Positions 8,420-17,087 of a stretch of 64,000 nucleotides of DNA are shown here, in pieces. Source of the stretch: CAZKCI01 sp964584165 (GTDB taxonomy: Bacteria > Auribacterota > Erginobacteria > Erginobacterales > CAZKCI01). Positions within the stretch are counted from its first letter, which is position 1. Every line of letters begins with the position of its first letter. Made by a program: the position numbers and the translations under genes. A model generated the notes under the pieces. The model had not been told where the DNA came from and did no database searches. It saw only the letters and a list, made by a program, of their open reading frames with translations. The DNA is taken from assembly GCA_964584165.1 (NCBI GenBank), contig CAZOYW010000005.1, forward strand, positions 1 through 64,000. Reading direction: 5' to 3'.

Positions 8420-8996
8420 GGCCCGCAACTCCTTGAGCCGCCGGGCGATCGAGTCCCGCAGCCGGGCGATCGCCCGCCGCCTCTTCGCGCTCCCGGAGTA
8501 CCGGCGGGCGCGGACGGTGCTGTTCTACCTCTCCCACGGGAGCGAGGTCGCCACTCTCTCCATGATCCGCGCCGCCCTCGGCGGCGGGCGGCGGGTGGCC
8601 CTCCCGGTCACCCGTTCCCGCCCGCGGCGGCTGGTCCCGGTCCTGATCGCCGACCCGGAGGAGGTTTTCCTCCCCGGAGAGGAGGGGATTCCGGAGCCGC
8701 GCCTGCGGGCGGGCCAGACCGTCCCGCTTCGGGAGATCGACCTGATCGTCCTCCCCGGGCTGGCCTTCGACGCCCGGGGTAACCGGGTGGGCCGCGGCAA
8801 GGCCTACTACGACATCTTTCTAAAAGAGGCCCCGGCCGAAGCGGCCCGGGTCGCCCTCGCCTTCGAGGCCCAGATGGTGGAATCCATCCCGGCGGCGCCG
8901 CATGACGCGCCGGTGGGACTGGTGCTGACCGAGAAGCGGGCGATCCGGTGCGGCGTTTCCGGACGGGGCGGAGACAACGGAGGGAAGACCCGATGA
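8388..8996 (+). CDS. 5-formyltetrahydrofolate cyclo-ligase
   Basis: This enzyme converts 5-formyl-THF to 5,10-methenyl-THF with ATP, returning a storage folate to use. The 202-residue protein fits the family: basic N-terminal helix ending SRRAIESRSRAIARRL, the segment RTVLFYLSHGSEVAT, and the signature GLAFDARGNRVGRGKAYYD with the phosphate-binding GRGKGYYD-like loop. The C-terminus PHDAPVGLVLTEKRAIR matches the usual HDxxxDxxxT region. It overlaps rarA at its start and RNase Y at its end (ATGA), so it is translationally coupled on both sides. Its common symbols are fthC or ygfA. Confidence 0.9.
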   Translation: MKRLIRARALKARNSLSRRAIESRSRAIARRLFALPEYRRARTVLFYLSHGSEVATLSMIRAALGGGRRVALPVTRSRPRRLVPVLIADPEEVFLPGEEGIPEPRLRAGQTVPLREIDLIVLPGLAFDARGNRVGRGKAYYDIFLKEAPAEAARVALAFEAQMVESIPAAPHDAPVGLVLTEKRAIRCGVSGRGGDNGGKTR

Positions 8997-10543
8997 CCTT
9001 GCTCTATATAATCGCGGGAGCGGCGGGCGGCCTGATCGCGGGCCTCCTCGCCTATCGTTTCTGGTCGATGAAGCGGCTCGACTCCGCCGAGCGGCAGGTG
9101 CAGAAGCTCATGGCCGACGCCGCCCAGGCGGCGGAGGCGAAGAAGAAGGAAGCCCTCCTCCAGGCCAAGGAGGAGCTCTACCGGTCGCGCAACCAGTTCG
9201 AGAAGGAGAGCCACGAGCGGCGGCAGGAGCTGAAAAGGATGGAGCAGCGCTCGGTGCAGAAGGAGGAGAACCTCGATCGCAAGGTCGCCTTCCTCGACCG
9301 CAAGGACAACGAGCTCAAGGACCGGGAGAGAAAGCTCTCCGACCGGGAGCGCGCCATCCAGCAGAAGGAGGACCAGGTCCGCGCCCTCTTCGACAAGCAG
9401 CGGGTCAAGCTGCAGCGGATCTCGGGCCTGACCCAGGACGAGGCCAAGAACCTGCTCATGGCCGGGATGAAAGAGGAGGCCGAGCGCACGGCCGCGATCC
9501 TGGCCCGCCAGATCGAAAGCGAGGCGAAGGACAACGCCGAGAAGGAGGCGCGCAAGATCATCGCCCTTTCCATCCAGCGCTACGCCGGAGACCAAGTCTC
9601 GGAGATGTCGGTCTCGACGGTGCCGCTCCCCAACGACGAGATGAAGGGGCGGATCATCGGCCGGGAAGGGCGGAACATCCGCGCCTTCCAGGCGGTTTCG
9701 GGCGTGGACGTGATCGTCGACGACACCCCGGAGGTGGTGGTCCTCTCCGCCTTCGACCCGGTCCGCCGGGAGATCGCGCGGATCGCCCTGGAACGGCTGG
9801 TCCAGGACGGGCGGATCCACCCCCCCCGGATCGAGGAGGTGGTGAAGAAGGTGACCGAGGAGATGGAAAACACCCTCCGGGAGACCGGGGAGCAAGCGGC
9901 CTTCGACGTCGGCATCCATGGGCTCAAGCCCGAGGTGATCAAGCTGCTCGGGCGGCTCAAGTATCGCACCAGCTACGGCCAGAACGTCCTCAACCACTCC
10001 AAGGAGGTCGCCTACGTGATGGGGATCATGGCGGCCGAGCTCGGCTTGGACATCGCCCTGGCCAAGAAGGTCGGCCTCCTCCACGACCTGGGCAAGGCGG
10101 TCGACCACGAGATCGAGGGGTCGCACGCCCAGATCGGCGCCACCCTGGCCCGGAAGTTCGGCCTCCCCGAGGTGGTGGTGAACGCGATCGCCGCCCACCA
10201 CGGCGAGTCCGAGGTCAAGTCCGTCTACGATATTTTGAGCCAGGCCGGCGACGCGGTTTCGGCCGCCCGCCCCGGGGCCCGCTCGGAGTCGATGGAGGCC
10301 TACATCAAGCGACTGGAGAACCTGGAGCGCCTCTCCATGTCGTTTGCCGGGGTGAAGAAGGCCTACGCCATCCAGGCCGGGCGCGAGGTCCGGGTGATCG
10401 TGGAACCGGAGAAGGTGGACGACGCCGCCATGGCCCTGGTCGCCCGCAACATCAGCAAGAAGATCCAGGACGAGCTCGACTACCCCGGCCAGGTGCGGGT
10501 GACGGTGGTCAGGGAGACCCGCGCGGTGGAGTACGCGAAGTAG
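8993..10543 (+). CDS. rny: Ribonuclease Y
   Basis: RNase Y is the membrane-bound endoribonuclease that starts mRNA decay in many bacteria lacking RNase E. I chose the ATG in the ATGA overlap with the preceding stop; GGAGGG lies just upstream. The 516-residue protein has one N-terminal membrane helix (about residues 3-22), a long charged coiled coil to about residue 200, a KH domain with GRIIGREGRNIRAF, and an HD domain with HSKEVAYVMG and HDLGKAVDHEIEGSHA. The C-terminus VRVTVVRETRAVEYAK is typical. ymdB follows, as in Bacillus and many other genomes. Confidence 0.95.
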   Translation: MTLLYIIAGAAGGLIAGLLAYRFWSMKRLDSAERQVQKLMADAAQAAEAKKKEALLQAKEELYRSRNQFEKESHERRQELKRMEQRSVQKEENLDRKVAFLDRKDNELKDRERKLSDRERAIQQKEDQVRALFDKQRVKLQRISGLTQDEAKNLLMAGMKEEAERTAAILARQIESEAKDNAEKEARKIIALSIQRYAGDQVSEMSVSTVPLPNDEMKGRIIGREGRNIRAFQAVSGVDVIVDDTPEVVVLSAFDPVRREIARIALERLVQDGRIHPPRIEEVVKKVTEEMENTLRETGEQAAFDVGIHGLKPEVIKLLGRLKYRTSYGQNVLNHSKEVAYVMGIMAAELGLDIALAKKVGLLHDLGKAVDHEIEGSHAQIGATLARKFGLPEVVVNAIAAHHGESEVKSVYDILSQAGDAVSAARPGARSESMEAYIKRLENLERLSMSFAGVKKAYAIQAGREVRVIVEPEKVDDAAMALVARNISKKIQDELDYPGQVRVTVVRETRAVEYAK

Positions 10544-10552
10544 GGGAAAAGG

Positions 10553-10612
10553 ATTGCAGGTTATAGGCAGGGTCGCTGATGCGCCTATAATCTATAGCCT
10601 GTAATCTATAAC
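10553..10612. repeat. Inverted repeat of the words GTTATAG / CTATAATC
   Basis: GATTGCAGGTTATAGGC is followed after a short centre by GCCTATAATCTATAGCCTGT and a further ATCTATAACC. The right side reads as the complement of an alternating GATTACAGG / TTATAG word. It fills most of the 89-bp gap between rny and ymdB. Confidence 0.75.
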
Positions 10613-10632
10613 CCTCGTTCTTCCTTGCCCAC

Positions 10633-11445
10633 ATGACCACCCCCATCCGCATCCTCTTCGTCGGCGACGTCGTCGGCCGCCCGGGGCGGGAAGCCTTCGC
10701 CCGCCTCTACCCGGCCATCCGGGAGCGGGAGGGGATCGCCTTCTGCGTCGTCAACGCCGAGAACGCGGCCGGCGGCTCGGGGATCACCGCCGAGGCGGCC
10801 GAGGACCTCTTCCGGGCGGGGGCGGACGTCCTCACCTCGGGCGACCACGTCTGGCGAAACCGCAAGATCCTCGAGATCATCGACCGGGAAGCCCGCCTCC
10901 TCCGGCCGGCCAACTACCCGCCCGGCGCGCCGGGGAGGGGGGCGGGCGTCTTCACCGGCGCGGGCGGCGTCCGAATCGGAGTGATCAACCTCCTGGGCCG
11001 GGTCTTTCTCCAGCCGCTGGACTGCCCCTTCCGCCGCCTGGACGAGGAGGTCCGCCTCCTCGAGCGGTCCGCCCGGGTGATCCTGGTCGACCTGCACGCC
11101 GAGGCCACCTCGGAGAAGGCCGCCCTGGCCCGCTACGCCGACGGGAGGGTTTCGGCGGTGCTGGGGACCCACACCCACGTCCCCACCGCCGACGAGCGCA
11201 TCCTCCCCCGGGGAACGGCCTTCCTCACCGACGTCGGGATGACCGGCGCGCCCGATTCCATCCTGGGAAGGAAGGTCGAGCCGGTCCTGAGGAGCTTCCT
11301 GACCGGACTCCCCTCGGTCTTCGAGATCGAGTCCGCCCCGGTCGAGGTCCAGGGCGCCGTCGTCGAGATCGACCCGGAGAGCGGCCGGGCGGCCGCGATC
11401 CGGCGGCTGCGCGAGTCCGACCCGGTCGCCCGGGGGGGCGCGTGA
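10633..11445 (+). CDS. ymdB: YmdB-family metallophosphoesterase
   Basis: A calcineurin-fold phosphodiesterase of the TIGR00282/YmdB family, 270 residues. Metal-ligand motifs are GDVVGRPGR at residues 11-19, NAENAAGGSGIT, SGDHVWRNR, the VDLHAEATSEK histidine and GTHTHVPTAD. In B. subtilis YmdB hydrolyses cyclic nucleotides and affects biofilm and motility decisions and RNA turnover; the substrate here cannot be told from sequence. It follows rny, a pairing common in other genomes, and its TGA overlaps the GTG start of xseA. Confidence 0.92.
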   Translation: MTTPIRILFVGDVVGRPGREAFARLYPAIREREGIAFCVVNAENAAGGSGITAEAAEDLFRAGADVLTSGDHVWRNRKILEIIDREARLLRPANYPPGAPGRGAGVFTGAGGVRIGVINLLGRVFLQPLDCPFRRLDEEVRLLERSARVILVDLHAEATSEKAALARYADGRVSAVLGTHTHVPTADERILPRGTAFLTDVGMTGAPDSILGRKVEPVLRSFLTGLPSVFEIESAPVEVQGAVVEIDPESGRAAAIRRLRESDPVARGGA

Positions 11446-12704
11446 AGGCGGAACGGGACAGGGACCCCGGGGAGGAGCTGTTCCTTCCCGGCCTCGGCGG
11501 GGAGCCGCCCGGGGTTTTCACGGTCAGCGAGATCACCTCCCGGATCAAGTCGCTCCTGGAGGGGAGCTTCGCCGCGGTCTCGGTCGAGGGTGAGATCTCC
11601 AACGCCAAGCAGGCCGCCTCCGGCCACTGGTATTTCACCCTCAAGGACGCCGAGAGCCAGCTGCCGGCGGTCTTCTTCCGTTCCGACGCCGGCCGCCTGA
11701 AGTTCCGGATCGAGGACGGGATCACGGTCATCGCCTCCGGCGGGATCAACGTCTACCGCAAACGCGGCCAGTATCAGCTGGTCGTCTCCCGCCTGGAGCC
11801 GAAAGGGCTGGGCGCCCTCCAGCTCGCCCTGGAGCAGCTCAAGAAGAAGCTTATGGCCGAGGGCCTCTTCCGGGAGGAGCGGAAGCGGCCCCTCCCCGCT
11901 CTCCCCGGCCGGATCGGGATCGTCACCTCGCCGACCGGGGCGGCGATCCGGGACATCCTCCAGGTGATCGACCGGCGCTTCGGGAACCTTCACCTCCTGA
12001 TCAACCCGGTCAAGGTCCAGGGGGAAGGGGCGGCGGCGGAGATCGCCCGGGCGGTGGACGACTTCAACCGCCGGGAGCTCGCCGACGTGATCATCGTCGC
12101 CCGGGGCGGCGGGTCGATCGAGGATCTCTGGGCCTTCAACGAGGAGCCGGTGGTCCGGGCGATCTCCCGCTCGCGCATCCCGGTGATCTCGGCCGTCGGC
12201 CACGAGGTGGACTGGACGCTCACCGACCTGGTCGCCGACCTCCGCGCCCCCACCCCCTCGGCCGCCGCCGAGCTGGTGGTCGGGAGGAAGTCCGACCTCC
12301 GGGAACGCATCCTCGCCTCCCGCGGCCGTTTGAGAGACCGCTTCCGCCTCCAGGTCGTCCGGCGACGGGAGCGGCTCGCGGGAGCGCTCGCGAGCTACGT
12401 CTTCCGCGACCCCTCGCGGCTCCTGCGGGGGAGGATCCAGCGGGTGGATTCCCTCCTTGATGACCTTCCCCGCGCCCTCCAAGGAGCCCTCGCCCTCCGC
12501 CGCCAGAAGGCCGAGTCCCTGGTCGCCCACCTCGAGGCGGTCAGCCCGCTTAAGGTCCTCGGGCGCGGTTACAGCTACACCCGGGCCCTTCCCGGTGGTA
12601 AAATACTGACGGATGCGGCTTTGCTTGAGGTCGGGGCGAAGGTGGAGACGCGTTTAGCCCGGGGAGAATTCACGGCGGTAGTGGAGAAAGTCCGAAAACA
12701 GTAG
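11442..12704 (+). CDS. xseA: Exodeoxyribonuclease VII large subunit
   Basis: The catalytic subunit of ExoVII, which degrades single-stranded DNA to short oligonucleotides. The protein has 420 residues and a GTG start in a GTGA overlap with ymdB. An OB-fold lies at about 25-125 (FTVSEITSRIKSLLEG, then ISNAKQAASGHWYFTLKD). The nuclease domain shows GIVTSPTGAAIRDI, VARGGGSIEDLWAFN and SAVGHEVDWTLTDLVAD. A basic coiled-coil C-terminus ends in LGRGYSYTR. The TAG stop is formed by the first bases of the intergenic repeat GTAGATGGG. xseB follows after that repeat. Confidence 0.95.
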   Translation: MKAERDRDPGEELFLPGLGGEPPGVFTVSEITSRIKSLLEGSFAAVSVEGEISNAKQAASGHWYFTLKDAESQLPAVFFRSDAGRLKFRIEDGITVIASGGINVYRKRGQYQLVVSRLEPKGLGALQLALEQLKKKLMAEGLFREERKRPLPALPGRIGIVTSPTGAAIRDILQVIDRRFGNLHLLINPVKVQGEGAAAEIARAVDDFNRRELADVIIVARGGGSIEDLWAFNEEPVVRAISRSRIPVISAVGHEVDWTLTDLVADLRAPTPSAAAELVVGRKSDLRERILASRGRLRDRFRLQVVRRRERLAGALASYVFRDPSRLLRGRIQRVDSLLDDLPRALQGALALRRQKAESLVAHLEAVSPLKVLGRGYSYTRALPGGKILTDAALLEVGAKVETRLARGEFTAVVEKVRKQ

Positions 12705-12831
12705 ATGGGTGAGGGTTAAGAAGTGGGACTGGATGATGGGCTTGGGTCAGGTAAAGCACGCCCGGCGGCCAGCCGGGCTACCCTTAACCCTGACCCATCG
12801 GCAAGACCCACTTCCTAACCCTTACCCATTG
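12704..12831. repeat. GATGGGTNAGGGT family inverted repeat, copy 1
   Basis: The left arm is GATGGGTGAGGGTTAAGAAG followed by TGGG; the right arm runs as CCCACTTCCTAACCC then TTACCCAT. Inner blocks GGGTCAGG and CCCTGACCC pair as well. The centre carries its own short hairpin, CCCGGC with GCCGGG (12761-12777). The repeat begins on the last base of the xseA stop codon. Three relatives lie at 15937, 27485 and 47546. Confidence 0.85.
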
Positions 12832-12854
12832 CCTGTCATTATCGGGAGAGAAAC

Positions 12855-13094
12855 ATGTCCGAGCTCAAGTTCGACCAGGCCCTGGAGCGGCTGGAGAAGA
12901 TCGTTCGCGAGATGGAGGGGGAGGGGCTCTCCCTGGAGGAGACACTGAAGAAGTACGAGGAGGGGGTCAAGCTCTCCCGCTTCTGTCTCGCCACGCTCGA
13001 CCAGGCCGAGAAGAAGATCGAGATCCTGATCCGGGACGCGCAAGGGGAGGTCAGCGCCCGGCCGTTCCCGGGGCCGGGAAAAGCCGCCGACTGA
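12855..13094 (+). CDS. xseB: Exodeoxyribonuclease VII small subunit
   Basis: The 79-residue protein matches XseB: MSELKFDQALERLEKIVREM, then GLSLEETLKKYEEGVKL, ending in a helical segment with LDQAEKKIEIL. XseB packs along the coiled coils of XseA and is needed for activity. The length is normal. A C-terminal Pro/Gly stretch (RPFPGPGKAAD) follows the fold. A 53-bp gap before dxs contains a short GATCCGACCGATCCGTCC-type repeat. Confidence 0.93.
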   Translation: MSELKFDQALERLEKIVREMEGEGLSLEETLKKYEEGVKLSRFCLATLDQAEKKIEILIRDAQGEVSARPFPGPGKAAD

Positions 13095-13147
13095 AGGCGG
13101 CCCGCGATCCGACCGATCCGTCCGATCGGCCGAGCGCGACGAAGCGC

Positions 13148-15037
13148 ATGAAAAGCTCTCTTTCCAGGATCAACTCCCCCCGGGACGTGAAGAAGCTCCC
13201 CGTCGAGGACCTCCCCGCCCTGGCCGAGGAGGTCCGACGGGAGATCATCCGCGTGGTCTCGCGGCGCGGCGGCCATCTCGCCCCCAGCCTGGGGGTGGTG
13301 GACCTGACCGTCGCCATCTGCCACGTCTTCGATCTCCCGGAGGACAAGGTGGTCTGGGACGTCGGCCACCAGTCCTACGCGCATAAGATCCTGACCGGAC
13401 GGAGGAAGGCCTTCTCCACCCTCCGCCGGTTCAAGGGGATCAGCGGGTTCCCCAAGATGAGCGAGAGCCCCTTCGACTCCTTCGGGACCGGCCACGCCAG
13501 CACCTCCCTCTCGGCCGGGCTGGGGATGGCGATGGCCCGCGAGCAGACCGGAGGCAAGGGGAAGGTGATCGTGGTCCTGGGGGACGGCGCGCTCACCGGA
13601 GGGCTGGCCTGGGAGGCCCTGAACCAGGGCTGCCTGAAGACCCGCGACCTCCTGGTCGTCCTGAACGACAACGACATGGCGATCGCCCCCAGCGTGGGGG
13701 CGATCCCGGAATACCTCTCGCGGATCATCTCCACCCCCGCCTACAACCGCCTGATGCACGACATCGAGCTCCTGGTGCAGAAGATTCCCTCCATCGGGTC
13801 CAAGGTGGTAGAGGTGGCGAAAAGGCTCGAGGGCTCGGTCAAGGGGCTGATCGCGCCCAGCCTGATCTTCGAGGAGCTCGGCTACCGCTATTTCGGCCCG
13901 GTCAACGGTCACGACCTCCCCGCCCTCGTCGCCATCCTCCGGAACATCCGGGCCATCCGGGAGCCGATCCTTCTCCACGTCCTCACCACCAAGGGCAAGG
14001 GCTACCCCCCGGCCGAGAAGAACCCGGAGATCTTCCACGGGACCGAGCCCTTCCATATCCGGACCGGGAAGCCGCGCGCGCGGAAGCGGACGCTCGGCTG
14101 CTCGGAGGTCATGGGCCTCTCTCTTGTCCAGTTGGGGGAGAAGGACAAAAGGATCGCCGCCATCTCCGCCGCCATGGCCGCCGGCACCGGGCTCCTCCCC
14201 TTCGCCCACCGCTTTCCGGAGCGCTTCTTCGACGTGGGGATCGCCGAGGGCCACGCGCTCACCTTCGCCGCCGGGCTCGCCAGCCAGGGGATGAAGCCGG
14301 TGGTGGCGCTCTACTCCACCTTCCTGCAGCGGGGCTACGACCAGATCGTCCACGACATCTGCCTCCAGAACCTCCCGGTGGTCATCGCCGTCGACCGGGC
14401 GGGGCTGGTCGGCGAGGACGGTCCCACCCACCACGGCGTTTTCGACCTCGCCTTTCTTCGCCACGTCCCCAACCTCGTCATCATGCAGCCCAGAGAGGGG
14501 AGCGAGATCCCCTCCTTCCTCGCGGCCGCGCTGGAACGGAAGGGGCCGACGGTCGTCCGCTATCCCCGAGGCTCCTCCGGCCTCTCCCGCTTCCGGTTCC
14601 ACCCCCACCCGGTCGAAATTGGCCGGGCGGAGGCGCTCCGGGAGGGCGCGGAGGGCGAGATCTGGGCGCTCGGCCCGATGGTCGAAACCGCGCTTTCGGC
14701 CGCGGGGATCCTCGCCGAACGGAAGAGGAGCTTCGGCGTCGTTGACGCGCGTTTTGTCAAGCCCCTGGACGAAGCGCGCCTTCTCTCCGCGGCCCGGGCG
14801 GGCAAAACCGTGGTCACCCTGGAGGAGCACGCCCTGATGGGGGGGATGGGCGCCGCGATCCTGGAATGCCTGGAAGCGGCCGGCGTCGACGAACGGGTGG
14901 TCCGGATCGGCCTTCCCGACCGCTTCATCGAGCACGGGACGATCGCGGAACTCCGCGATCTCTGCGGCCTGACGCCGGAGAAGGTGGCGGAGACGATTCT
15001 GTCGCGTTTACCCGCGCGCGGCAATCCCCAATCCTAG
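13148..15037 (+). CDS. dxs: 1-deoxy-D-xylulose-5-phosphate synthase
   Basis: DXS joins pyruvate and glyceraldehyde 3-phosphate with thiamine diphosphate, the first step of the MEP isoprenoid pathway. The 629-residue protein has the usual three domains. The ThDP site shows WDVGHQSYAHKILTGR, the GTGHASTSLSAGLGMA loop and GDGALTGGLAWEALN with the later NDNDMAIAPSVG metal site. The transketolase pyrimidine domain has DVGIAEGHALTFAAGLA, then DRAGLVGEDGPTHHGVFD. A C-terminal domain with LEEHALMGGMG closes the protein. The adjacent order xseA-xseB-dxs-tlyA-nadK is common in bacteria. Confidence 0.96.
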   Translation: MKSSLSRINSPRDVKKLPVEDLPALAEEVRREIIRVVSRRGGHLAPSLGVVDLTVAICHVFDLPEDKVVWDVGHQSYAHKILTGRRKAFSTLRRFKGISGFPKMSESPFDSFGTGHASTSLSAGLGMAMAREQTGGKGKVIVVLGDGALTGGLAWEALNQGCLKTRDLLVVLNDNDMAIAPSVGAIPEYLSRIISTPAYNRLMHDIELLVQKIPSIGSKVVEVAKRLEGSVKGLIAPSLIFEELGYRYFGPVNGHDLPALVAILRNIRAIREPILLHVLTTKGKGYPPAEKNPEIFHGTEPFHIRTGKPRARKRTLGCSEVMGLSLVQLGEKDKRIAAISAAMAAGTGLLPFAHRFPERFFDVGIAEGHALTFAAGLASQGMKPVVALYSTFLQRGYDQIVHDICLQNLPVVIAVDRAGLVGEDGPTHHGVFDLAFLRHVPNLVIMQPREGSEIPSFLAAALERKGPTVVRYPRGSSGLSRFRFHPHPVEIGRAEALREGAEGEIWALGPMVETALSAAGILAERKRSFGVVDARFVKPLDEARLLSAARAGKTVVTLEEHALMGGMGAAILECLEAAGVDERVVRIGLPDRFIEHGTIAELRDLCGLTPEKVAETILSRLPARGNPQS

Positions 15038-15071
15038 AAGCCGGCCCGGACCGGCCGGCCGGCTGAACGAT

Positions 15072-15143
15072 CTTAGGAGGCCAGGAAGCCAGGAAAAGCT
15101 TAAGGCGCGTTTCACCCATTTCCTGGGTTCCTGGATTCCTAAG
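15072..15143. repeat. Inverted repeat of the word CCAGGAA between dxs and tlyA
   Basis: The left arm CTTAGGAGGCCAGGAAGCCA plus GGAAA (15072-15096) pairs with 15119-15143 at 22 of 25 positions. The centre includes AAGCTTAAGG. No T-run follows. Confidence 0.85.
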
Positions 15144-15165
15144 ATTTATTTTACCGCTTCTGTTC

Positions 15166-15936
15166 GTGAGACGCGCTTTGCCCAGGATCGAGAAGAAGGC
15201 GAAGGTTCGCCTCGACGCCCTCCTCGTTTCCCGGGGGTTCTGCTCCAGCCGAACCCAGGCCCAGCGGGCAATCCTGGCCGGGGCCGTGCGGGTGGGGGGC
15301 GAGACCGCCGCCAAGCCGGGGAAGACCTATCCCGCCGCGGCCGAGGTCGTCGTCGAGAAGGCCCCGCGCTACGTCAGCCGGGGAGGGGATAAGCTCAAGG
15401 GGGCGCTCTCCTCCTTCCGACTCGTCGTCGCGGGCGCGGTCGCCCTCGACGCGGGCGCCTCGACCGGCGGCTTCACCGACTGCCTCCTCCAGGAGGGGGC
15501 GAGGCGGGTCTACAGCCTGGACGTGGGGAAGGGACAGCTCGCCTGGAAGCTCCGCCGCGACGGGCGGGTTGCGGCGATCGAGGGAAAGAACGCCCGCTAT
15601 CTCAAACCCTCCGACCTCCCGGAGCCGGTCGACCTGATCACCGCGGATCTCTCCTTCATCTCGCTCGCCAAGGTTCTTCCCGCCCTCAACGCGGTACTAA
15701 TCCCGGGCGGAAGGATGGTGGTCCTGGTCAAGCCCCAGTTCGAAGCCGGGCGCGAGGAGGTGGGTCGGGGAGGAGTGGTCCGCTCCGCCGAGTCTCGCTC
15801 CCGGGCGGTAGAGAGCGTGCGCCTCAGCGCCGAGAAGATCGGCCTTTCGGTCGAAGGCGAAGCGGAATCGGTTCTCGCGGGCCCGGCCGGGAACCGGGAG
15901 ATCTTCCTCCTCCTGCGGAAGCCCCGGAAAAACTAG
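15166..15936 (+). CDS. tlyA: TlyA-family rRNA 2'-O-methyltransferase
   Basis: The 256-residue protein joins an N-terminal S4 RNA-binding domain (RLDALLVSRGFCSSRTQAQR, to about residue 65) to an FtsJ-like SAM methyltransferase. The SAM loop is LDAGASTGGFTDCLLQ; the catalytic K-D-K-E series is represented by the LKGAL lysine, the TADLSF aspartate and the VKPQFEAGR segment. TlyA enzymes 2'-O-methylate 16S and 23S rRNA and some are hemolysin-annotated. The start is a GTG about 30 bases after the upstream repeat. The stop (TAG) directly precedes the next repeat. Confidence 0.92.
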   Translation: MRRALPRIEKKAKVRLDALLVSRGFCSSRTQAQRAILAGAVRVGGETAAKPGKTYPAAAEVVVEKAPRYVSRGGDKLKGALSSFRLVVAGAVALDAGASTGGFTDCLLQEGARRVYSLDVGKGQLAWKLRRDGRVAAIEGKNARYLKPSDLPEPVDLITADLSFISLAKVLPALNAVLIPGGRMVVLVKPQFEAGREEVGRGGVVRSAESRSRAVESVRLSAEKIGLSVEGEAESVLAGPAGNREIFLLLRKPRKN

Positions 15937-16103
15937 TCGATGGGCCAGGGTGAGGTTAAAGGTGTAGTCGATGGGTCAGGGTGAGGAAGTAGGTTTAGCA
16001 GTTGGGTAAGGTTAATAGTGAAGCCCATCGGACAGTCTGCCGGGTCATACCTAACCCTAACCCTAACCCATTAACCAGACCCACTTCCTAACCTGTACCC
16101 ATC
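15937..16103. repeat. GATGGGTNAGGGT family inverted repeat, copy 2
   Basis: The left side holds several units (GATGGGCCAGGGTGAGG, then GATGGGTCAGGGTGAGGAAG). The right side holds CCTAACCCTAACCCTAACCC, then CCCACTTCCTAACC and TACCCATC. It starts at the tlyA stop codon. The TTAGGG-like look is telomere-like only by chance of the word; the structure is an intergenic inverted repeat. Confidence 0.8.
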
Positions 16104-16112
16104 AGCCAATCG

Positions 16113-16169
16113 GCGTCCATAGCGTCCATAGCGTCCATCTCGTCCATCGCGTCCATATCGTCCATATGG
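16113..16169. repeat. Tandem 9-base repeat GCGTCCATA, copy 1
   Basis: Six or more units of the pattern NCGTCCATN at 9-base period lie just upstream of nadK. A single word family with relatives at 39736-39790 and 53488-53580, where both orientations of the word appear. Confidence 0.85.
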
Positions 16170-16189
16170 CTTATTTCCCGCCCCTGAGT

Positions 16190-16195
16190 TATACT
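16190..16195 (+). promoter_or_regulatory. Likely -10 box for nadK
   Basis: TATACT lies 13 bases before the nadK ATG. A weak TGGCTT stands 17 bases upstream as a possible -35. If used, the transcript would begin about six bases before the start codon, giving an almost leaderless mRNA; no Shine-Dalgarno sequence is seen before this ATG, which agrees. Confidence 0.4.
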
Positions 16196-16208
16196 GGGTT
16201 CCGTTTCC

Positions 16209-17087
16209 ATGAAAACCGTCGGCATCGTCGCCAATATCGGCAAGGCCGAGGCGGTGGCCCAGTCCCACCGGATCGCCCGCCAGCTCTCCCGGCTCGGGGT
16301 CAAGGTCTACTTCGAGAACGACCTGGCCCGGGCCCTCCGTCGGGCCGACAGCTTCGACGCTTCCGCTCCTCCCGCCTCGCTGCGGGCCATCGTCGTCCTG
16401 GGTGGAGACGGCACCATGATCCGGACCTTCCGCTCCCTCAAGGAGAGGAACCTCCCCCTCCTCGGGATCAACCTGGGCGGGCTGGGGTTTCTCACCGAGC
16501 TCAGCCTGGCCGAGGCGCCCCGGGCCCTCAAGCTCCTGGCCGACGACGCCCTCCCCACGGAGCAACGCACCACGCTCGACTGCCGCCTCCGCCGGGCCGG
16601 GAAGGTTCTGGGCTCCTACACCGCCCTGAACGACGTGGTGATCGGGAAGGGGGGGCTGGCCCGGGTGATCCACCTGGAGCTCTTTTTGGACCGCGAGTAT
16701 CTCACCGGCTACATCGCCGACGGCCTTATCCTCGCCACCCCCACCGGCTCGACCGCCTACTCCCTCTCCGCGCAGGGGCCGATCGTCTCCCCCGAGACCG
16801 CCGCCCTCCTGGTCACGCCGATCTGCCCGCATACCCTGACCAACCGCCCGATCATCGTCAACGACGAAAGGCGGGCGTCCGTCCGCCTCCTCAAGGGGCC
16901 GGCCGACACCACGCTCACCATCGACGGGCAGGTGGGCGTCCCCCTGGTGGCGGGAGACGAGGTGGAGGCGGGGAAGGGGGCAAGGTCGCTCCTCCTCCTT
17001 TCCCCCCGCCGATCCTCTTATTTCCACATCCTCCGCTCCAAGCTGCACTGGGGAGGGCGGACCCACTACGTGAGGAAAGCCTCGTGA
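16209..17087 (+). CDS. nadK: NAD kinase
   Basis: NAD kinase makes NADP from NAD and ATP or polyphosphate. The 292-residue protein has the GGDGTMIR motif near residue 65 with the catalytic Asp, NLGGLGFLTE, the ALNDVVIGKG segment, and ATPTGSTAYSLSAQGPIVSP. The late DGQVGVPLVAGDEV stretch is also typical. Length equals E. coli NadK. Its stop overlaps the GTG start of the ferredoxin gene (GTGA), linking it to the oxidoreductase genes downstream. Confidence 0.95.
   Translation: MKTVGIVANIGKAEAVAQSHRIARQLSRLGVKVYFENDLARALRRADSFDASAPPASLRAIVVLGGDGTMIRTFRSLKERNLPLLGINLGGLGFLTELSLAEAPRALKLLADDALPTEQRTTLDCRLRRAGKVLGSYTALNDVVIGKGGLARVIHLELFLDREYLTGYIADGLILATPTGSTAYSLSAQGPIVSPETAALLVTPICPHTLTNRPIIVNDERRASVRLLKGPADTTLTIDGQVGVPLVAGDEVEAGKGARSLLLLSPRRSSYFHILRSKLHWGGRTHYVRKAS

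Noticed and set aside
12839..14935. Minus-strand frame of about 700 codons opposite xseB and dxs
   Set aside because: The plus strand encodes complete, motif-bearing XseB and DXS; the reverse frame has no recognisable domain.
15937..16103. Telomere (TTAGGG) sequence
   Set aside because: The word occurs in an inverted repeat between two bacterial genes and has three interstitial relatives.
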